Below, one piece after another: positions 42,380 to 46,865 of a stretch of DNA of 46,865 nt. The number at the start of each line of letters is the position of its first letter. The stretch's first letter is position 1. The DNA is from Bordetella parapertussis (GTDB taxonomy: Bacteria; Pseudomonadota; Gammaproteobacteria; Burkholderiales; Burkholderiaceae_B). A program made the position numbers and the translations under genes. The stretch is from positions 1 through 46,865 of the forward strand of contig CAMDNZ010000023.1 in NCBI GenBank assembly GCA_945903445.1. Reading direction: 5' to 3'. The notes under the pieces were generated by a model that saw only the letters and a program-made list of their open reading frames with translations, had not been told where the DNA came from and did no database searches.

Positions 42380-42874
42380 TCAGTCGCGATCAATATCCGG
42401 CTGGTTGAGAAAGATCAGCGCGCCGAGCATCGCCATATAGGATTTGAACGCCGCATCCTGACCGTTCCACTGATGCGATTGCCACATCAAAAACCACTCG
42501 CCGCCAATCACCATGAAGCCGAAAAACCACACCATTAGGCCAAGAGTGAACCCGAAAATGGCAAACGGTTTGGCACGGTTGAATTGCTGACCACTGGCCT
42601 GCCGCGCCCGCCACAGTTCCAGTGCACCCCGCAGCAGTAATACGGCGGTTAAGACTTCACCAGCGATAATCAGCCCATAGGCGCCATGCCACAACCACGG
42701 CGTGGTAATTGCCCGATACATGGCTGCGTTATCGGGAAAGATGGTGTCCATGCTCAGAACATGTCGGACAAAGGAAAAGTTGGAGCCGTAGTCGGTGATG
42801 TTGTTGAACGCGACAAGAATGGCGAAGGCCGCCAGCATCAGCGTCAGGATGATTTTTGAGTAACGGGTGGTCAT
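42380..42874 (-). CDS. DUF2165-family membrane protein
   Basis: 164 aa with four helices. Conserved features: FNNITDYGSNFSFVRHVLSMDTIFPDN, then WLWHGAYGLIIAGE, and GGEWFLMWQSHQWNGQDAAF. This pattern belongs to DUF2165, of unknown function. I chose ATG 42874 (MTTRYSKIILTL), with GGGGAAA before it, over the longer frame from 42925. Confidence 0.88.
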   Translation of the reverse strand: MTTRYSKIILTLMLAAFAILVAFNNITDYGSNFSFVRHVLSMDTIFPDNAAMYRAITTPWLWHGAYGLIIAGEVLTAVLLLRGALELWRARQASGQQFNRAKPFAIFGFTLGLMVWFFGFMVIGGEWFLMWQSHQWNGQDAAFKSYMAMLGALIFLNQPDIDRD

Positions 42875-43228
42875 ATTTTTTCTGTTTCCCCAGGGCGATC
42901 GCACGCGTGCCGCACGGTAACGCATTACAAGCCGTGCATGGCCGGCACGCCCTGTCAGGCCGTGTGACTACGCATGTCTAAGCATGGTCGCGTCTTATGC
43001 GTCGATGCCGTGCGAAATGTCGCGTTGTGCAGAAAGCAGAGGTTCTGCCGTTGGCGAGTGGCGAACCGACCGAGCCGAATTTGGACTAAAAAGATCCGGA
43101 TAGCCGTGGTTTTCGACGGACGTTGGTAGAACGAAAATAGACGCCGAGGCGTCTATTTTTAATCAGTCTATTTTTTGACTTAAAGTTTCATGATTTGAAT
43201 GCTTCTTTCGAGCCCTATAGTCACGAAT
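42875..43228. other. non-coding stretch with a bidirectional terminator
   Basis: No gene is seen. At 43134-43159 a perfect palindrome with 12-bp arms (AAAATAGACGCC and its complement, two-base loop) has A on one side and T on the other. It lies about 70 bp past the 3' end of tRNA-Gly (minus) and would act as a terminator in both directions. Confidence 0.6.
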
Positions 43229-43304
43229 TGGAGCGGGAAACGAGGTTCTAACTCGCGACCTCAACCTTGGCAAGGTTGCGCTCTACCAGCTGAGCTATTC
43301 CCGC
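43229..43304 (-). tRNA. tRNA-Gly (GCC) with altered T-loop
   Basis: Acceptor GCGGGAA / TTCCCGC, D-arm GCTC...GAGC, anticodon stem CAACC / GGTTG with TTGCCAA (GCC), T stem GCGAG / CTCGT, U73 and encoded CCA. All stems pair. The T-loop is TTAGAAC, so the near-universal C56 is A, which would break the G19-C56 elbow pair. It may be a weak or pseudo copy; usual tRNA-Gly(GCC) copies are expected elsewhere. Confidence 0.9.
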
Positions 43305-43420
43305 ATTTCTTCGCAGCGTTTAGCGAAGAAAAGCACTATACATAAGCAAAAATAGAAATGCAAGCGGTGGGCCATGAGAAAATACGGCTGTCGAAAAATC
43401 ACGCCCAAGGAAGCCGAAGC

Positions 43421-44608
43421 ATGCGCACTGAAGAGACCCAAGTCGTAGCAGCACATCACGTGGACATGGCGCAGCTCGCGACTGAGATGACGCACTGGCG
43501 TCGCACGCTGCACACGCATCCCGAGTTGGGGTTTCAAGAATACAAGACGGCTGCGTTCGTGGCTGAAAAATTGCGTGACTGGGGCATCGAGACGCACACC
43601 GGCATCGGTGGCACGGGTGTCGTCGGAGTGATCGAAGGCAATCAAGGCGCGGGAGGGCGTCTGGGCTTGCGTGCCGACATGGATGCCTTGCCGATGCAAG
43701 AAGACACCGGTGCCGATTATCGATCGGCCACGCCCGGCGTGTTCCATGGCTGCGGTCATGATGGCCACACCACCATTCTGCTGGGAACGGCCTATGCCTT
43801 ATCCCGCAATCCGGCGTTTCAAGGCACCGTCAACCTCGTCTTCCAACCGGCCGAAGAGACCTTGCTGGGTGGATTGGCCATGATGGACGATGGACTGTTC
43901 GAGCGTTTCCCCTGCGACGAAATCTATGGCTTGCATAACCATCCGCCCATGCCATCGGGCCAGGTGGGGGTGCGTGTCGGCGCGCTGCTGTCGGCCTGCG
44001 ATCTGTTTCGGATTTCCATCAAGGGCGTAGGCGGACACGCCGCGTCGCCGCATCGCGCGCGCGATCCGATTGTCATCGGCAGTGCGCTGGTGAGCGCGAT
44101 CCAGACCATCACCAGCCGCAGTATCGATCCGCTTCAAACCGCTGTAGTCAGCGTGTGCCAGTTCAACGCGGGCACCGCGCCCAATATCATCGCCAGTACG
44201 GCGACTCTGGAAGGCACGGTGCGAACGCTGGATCGGCAGGTTCAAGCCGATGTATTGCGCCGCTTGCGAGAGGTGTGCGTGGGCGTCGGTGCGACATACG
44301 ACTGCGAGATCGAGTTCGATCACTTGCAGACGTCGCCGCCTACGCTGAACAAGGCGGGTCCGGTGCAGACCGTGATTGCCGCGGCCCGCGAAGTCGTAGG
44401 CGAGGCCAATCTCGACCCGGATGTGCCGCCCTTGATGGCCTCGGAAGATTTTGCCTACATGCTCGAACGCGTACCTGGCGCTTATTTTTTCTTGGGCAAC
44501 GGGGGGGCCATGTGCCACAACCCAAAATTCGATTTCAACGACGCTTCGCTTCCCGTAGGGGTTCGGATGTTCGTCGAAATCGTGCGTCAGAAGATGGCGG
44601 CTCGGTAA
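43421..44608 (+). CDS. M20-family amidohydrolase (hippurate hydrolase-like)
   Basis: 395 aa. RRTLHTHPELGFQE at the start, DMDALPMQEDTG, HGCGHDGHT, FQPAEE and GVGGHAASPH give the metal ligands and the dimer-domain motif. These enzymes remove acyl or aminoacyl groups from amides such as hippurate, N-acetyl amino acids or IAA conjugates. Start ATG 43421 (MRTEETQVV) with AAGGAA upstream; a longer frame from 43358 lies too near the tRNA-Gly promoter. Confidence 0.94.
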   Translation: MRTEETQVVAAHHVDMAQLATEMTHWRRTLHTHPELGFQEYKTAAFVAEKLRDWGIETHTGIGGTGVVGVIEGNQGAGGRLGLRADMDALPMQEDTGADYRSATPGVFHGCGHDGHTTILLGTAYALSRNPAFQGTVNLVFQPAEETLLGGLAMMDDGLFERFPCDEIYGLHNHPPMPSGQVGVRVGALLSACDLFRISIKGVGGHAASPHRARDPIVIGSALVSAIQTITSRSIDPLQTAVVSVCQFNAGTAPNIIASTATLEGTVRTLDRQVQADVLRRLREVCVGVGATYDCEIEFDHLQTSPPTLNKAGPVQTVIAAAREVVGEANLDPDVPPLMASEDFAYMLERVPGAYFFLGNGGAMCHNPKFDFNDASLPVGVRMFVEIVRQKMAAR

Positions 44609-44642
44609 GTCGTAAGCGCGGTGTGCTTGTCCCGTACTCGCG

Positions 44643-44760
44643 TTAAGCCGTGGGAGTCTTATGGCGGCGCACGAAGGGATAGACCACCGCCAGCGGCACG
44701 AACCACAGTGGCGTGACCGTTAGTGCCTGGGCCGTGTCGGTCTGTTGCGACAAGGGGCAT
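44643..44760 (-). pseudogene. 3' remnant of an amino-acid permease-like gene
   Basis: The frame ends TVTPLWFVPLAVVYPFVRRH then K-T-P-T-A-stop. This is a last transmembrane helix and basic tail as in APC-family permeases, but no gene body precedes it. Only about 36 residues are left. Likeness judged by eye. Confidence 0.35.
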
Positions 44761-44766
44761 CGACGA

Positions 44767-44961
44767 TCAAATGGCGTTGTCGGGAATGCGATCGAGTTGA
44801 CGCGTCAGCATGGCCGCAGTCATGTTGCCTACGCCTTGCGCTTTCAGCTCGCGGTCAAGCGACGCACGGCGGCGTTCGGGATCGATCTGTTCGACGGCTT
44901 CCGGACTCAGCTGCGTTTCCAGGCTGGCGACGACGACCAGGGTGATCGCAACGCGCCAGAA
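44767..44961 (-). pseudogene. fragment of a SulP-type anion transporter gene
   Basis: The reading frame gives VAITLVVVASLETQLSPEAV, then EQIDPERRRASLDRELKAQG and VGNM. This matches the SulP segment in which SLETLLS is followed by DP, NREL and AQGxGN. It breaks off after VGNM into unrelated sequence. About 60 residues of a normally 500-aa protein. It touches the end of the LysO-like gene. Confidence 0.5.
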
Positions 44962-44978
44962 GTCTGCCGGTGGTGGAT

Positions 44979-45929
44979 TTACACCAACGCTGCGATCAGC
45001 ACCGGCGCGACAAAGGAAAGGATTAGGCCGCTGACCAGCGCGATAGGTACGGCTTGTGCAGGACAAACCTGTTTGATGATGGGCAGCGTCGAATCCATGG
45101 CAGTCGCTCCGGCGTTTCCCACGCATATGGCAGGGTGGCGTGCACCTAGCGCATAAAGGACGGCGATGGCGATCAGCTCACGAAAGAGATCGGTCATCAA
45201 GGCTAAGGTGCCATAGGCTTCGCCCAATGCTTTGCCCATCAGGACGCTCGATAGGGTGAACCAGCCATATCCGCTGGATAGTGCCATCGAGATGCGCAGC
45301 GGTTCGCGAGTGAGCCACGCGGCGGCGATGCCTGCGGCGAGGGATCCGATGACCACGCCAGCAGGAACCAGCAGGATGCGTAGCGAAAACCATCGACGAT
45401 CTAAGGTGGTACGCGCGAGATCGGCGCCCACGAATACGATCAAGAGCAGCAGCATGGTACTGCTGGGCGGTACAGGAACCGCGCCGTTTAAGAAACGCTC
45501 GTCGATCACATAGACGACACCGCCCAGGGCCACCATGCCCAAGGCAATACCGGCCTCTTTGACGGGCGGCCATGCGCCGCTCAAGGTGCGCAGCGAAAAG
45601 CGGCTGGACGGGTGCGTGCCAGGAGAGCGTTTGTTGCTGCGCGCGTTTGCGGGGGGAAGGATCCAGCGGCTCGAGGCGATCAGAACCAGCCAGGGGCCCA
45701 GGGTGGTCAGCAGGGCGAACACCAAGGCCGATCGCAGAACGTGGCCGATTGCGCCGGCAGACGTGATGACGGCACCGAATTCGATACCAATCAAAAATAA
45801 GAGCAGCCATACCAGCGGGATGACCAGACGGCCCGCAAGCCCGGACCAGCGCGCAGGCATCCGACGGCCAAGCAGGTAGCCCGCAGCGAGCGCAAGCAGG
45901 ATAGGAAGAAGCGATTCAAGAAGCGGCAT
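44979..45929 (-). CDS. LysO-family lysine exporter
   Basis: About 316 aa with eight or more helices, matching the YbjE/LysO family (DUF340): GYLLGRRM near the N-terminus, LLFLIGIEFGAV, then GYGWFTLSSVLMG and GNAGATAMDSTLPII. The E. coli homologue exports lysine. I chose the ATG at 45929 (MPLLESLLPILLALAAGY); ATG 45956 nine codons upstream is possible. Probably co-transcribed with the PLP gene upstream, 38 bp away. Confidence 0.9.
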   Translation of the reverse strand: MPLLESLLPILLALAAGYLLGRRMPARWSGLAGRLVIPLVWLLLFLIGIEFGAVITSAGAIGHVLRSALVFALLTTLGPWLVLIASSRWILPPANARSNKRSPGTHPSSRFSLRTLSGAWPPVKEAGIALGMVALGGVVYVIDERFLNGAVPVPPSSTMLLLLIVFVGADLARTTLDRRWFSLRILLVPAGVVIGSLAAGIAAAWLTREPLRISMALSSGYGWFTLSSVLMGKALGEAYGTLALMTDLFRELIAIAVLYALGARHPAICVGNAGATAMDSTLPIIKQVCPAQAVPIALVSGLILSFVAPVLIAALV

Positions 45930-45967
45930 GGCTGGTACTGAATGGGAGGCAGGCATCCGGCCGATCT

Positions 45968-46865
45968 CTACCAGTGATTGAAGCGGCTCCAGCGTTCGAT
46001 GTGTTCGCCGTCGGCAGCCACTGCATGATAGGCGTTGTGCTGGGCACCCGTGGCGCACGCGTGGTTGGGCACGATGCGCAGTTGACTGCCGATCGGAAAC
46101 GCGTGTTCCAGGTCGATGGTAGGGTCACCGGTCCAGGCGAGCACGCCGTGCTCTTGGTTTGCGTCGTTGAACACGAGTTCGTAAATGGGTTTGCCCGACG
46201 CGTCGCAGACCATGCCGTAGCCATAATCTCGAGTCTGCTTTTGTGTACCGCGATCGCGGCTGACTGCCATCCATCCCGCGTCGGTGATGATCCAACGCGC
46301 ATCGGCACGGTGGCCAATGACGGTACACAAGACCGACAAAGCGATGTCGTCGGGCGTGCAAATGCCAACGCCCGCCATGACCAGATCGAAGAACACGTAG
46401 ACACCGGCACGAACCTCGGTGACGCCTTCCAAGGACTGGGCCGACAAGGCGGTCGGTGTGGAACCCACTGTGACGATGGGGCAGGCGAAGCCAGCGGCGC
46501 GCAGCCGTTGTGCCGCACGAACGCAACCGCTGCGCTCTTGCTCAGCCAGCGCTATCAACGCCTCGGGTGTGCGCAGACCATAGGAGTTTCCGGCATGCGT
46601 AAGTACGCCCGCCAGGTTCGCACCATGGCCGTTTTCGAGTCGTAAGGCGGCGGCGACGTCCAACAGGCGTGCCGCCTCAGGTTCGAGACCGGAACGATGC
46701 CCGTCGGTGTCCACCTCGATCAGTACCTCGAAGCGCACACCGTGATCGACACCAAAGCGCGAGAGCCGGGTTGCGGTGTCGGCGGACTCCACCAAAAGCG
46801 TGAGCGTCAAACCGCTGTCGATCAGTCGGCGTGCTTGCTCGAATTTGCCTGGTGCAATGGCGACG
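45968..46865 (-). CDS. DSD1-family PLP enzyme (D-threonine aldolase / D-serine dehydratase-like), 5' end missing
   Basis: The frame stays open to the window edge, so the N-terminus, with the PLP lysine, is outside. Visible: VAIAPGKFEQARRLIDSG, LIEVDTDGHRSGLEP, GVLTHAGNSY, PIVTVGSTPT and EVRAGVYVFFD from the alanine-racemase-type barrel, then a C-terminal domain with PNHACATG (the Zn-binding His/Cys pair of the family). Acts on D-amino acids. Neighbour of a lysine-exporter-like gene. Confidence 0.88.
   Translation of the reverse strand, partial: VAIAPGKFEQARRLIDSGLTLTLLVESADTATRLSRFGVDHGVRFEVLIEVDTDGHRSGLEPEAARLLDVAAALRLENGHGANLAGVLTHAGNSYGLRTPEALIALAEQERSGCVRAAQRLRAAGFACPIVTVGSTPTALSAQSLEGVTEVRAGVYVFFDLVMAGVGICTPDDIALSVLCTVIGHRADARWIITDAGWMAVSRDRGTQKQTRDYGYGMVCDASGKPIYELVFNDANQEHGVLAWTGDPTIDLEHAFPIGSQLRIVPNHACATGAQHNAYHAVAADGEHIERWSRFNHW

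Noticed and set aside
1..46865. CRISPR arrays, insertion sequences, prophage genes, restriction or toxin-antitoxin pairs
   Set aside because: I looked for regular spaced repeats, transposases, integrases and typical defence domains and saw none.

Overview
The window looks like the chromosome of a GC-rich betaproteobacterium of the Alcaligenaceae (Burkholderiales). The evidence is a dusB-fis-purH-ruvC-ruvA-ruvB run, a phasin gene, a Bug-type periplasmic binding protein, a DUF2946 - Nudix - aat - bpt - pyrD run, and a protein resembling the S1 subunit of pertussis toxin. I could run no searches; every assignment rests on reading translated frames and on motifs recalled from known families.

Layout. 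Positions 1-2046: tail of an unrecognised gene and glnS (minus). 2146-4526: a cytochrome bd-like pair in which subunit I seems to lack every heme ligand. 4643-6762: an EnvZ/OmpR-like pair (minus), then an outer-membrane protein and recQ. 10246-16765: minus-strand block ubiH, dusB, fis, purH, ruvC, ruvA, ruvB. 16819-18916: a TM2-like protein, a structured leader with a short ORF, a small protein resembling the C-terminal domain of MgtC, a strong terminator, and a CtaG-like protein. 18942-23288: galU, bepA, and a minus run of zinc-finger, NTF2-like and YheT-like hydrolase genes. 23361-31198: azlCD, rhlE, a thioredoxin, an EI24 protein, a CinA-N-like protein, an IclR regulator, a Bug receptor and a phasin. 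31423-35637: a small exported peptide, then the pyrD-bpt-aat-Nudix-DUF2946 block (minus).

35811-42179 is the accessory and most unusual part. It holds an orphan pertussis-toxin-S1-like protein, a small gene behind a LexA box, tRNA-Cys, and a possible Mg2+-stress locus. That locus has a leader peptide starting MDPDP (compare MgtL, MEPDP) that ends inside a hairpin with a competing partner at the next Shine-Dalgarno. A 96-aa protein follows, then a membrane-segment-free piece of an MgtA-type ATPase fused in frame to a porin, then mgtC with an in-frame amber codon, then a FixL/FixJ-like two-component pair. Read together, this is either a decaying mgt operon or a remodelled one joining Mg2+ sensing to an outer-membrane channel.

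42380-46865: a DUF2165 protein, a tRNA-Gly with a changed T-loop, an M20 amidohydrolase, remnants of transporter genes, a LysO-like exporter, and the 3' part of a DSD1-family PLP enzyme that runs off the window.
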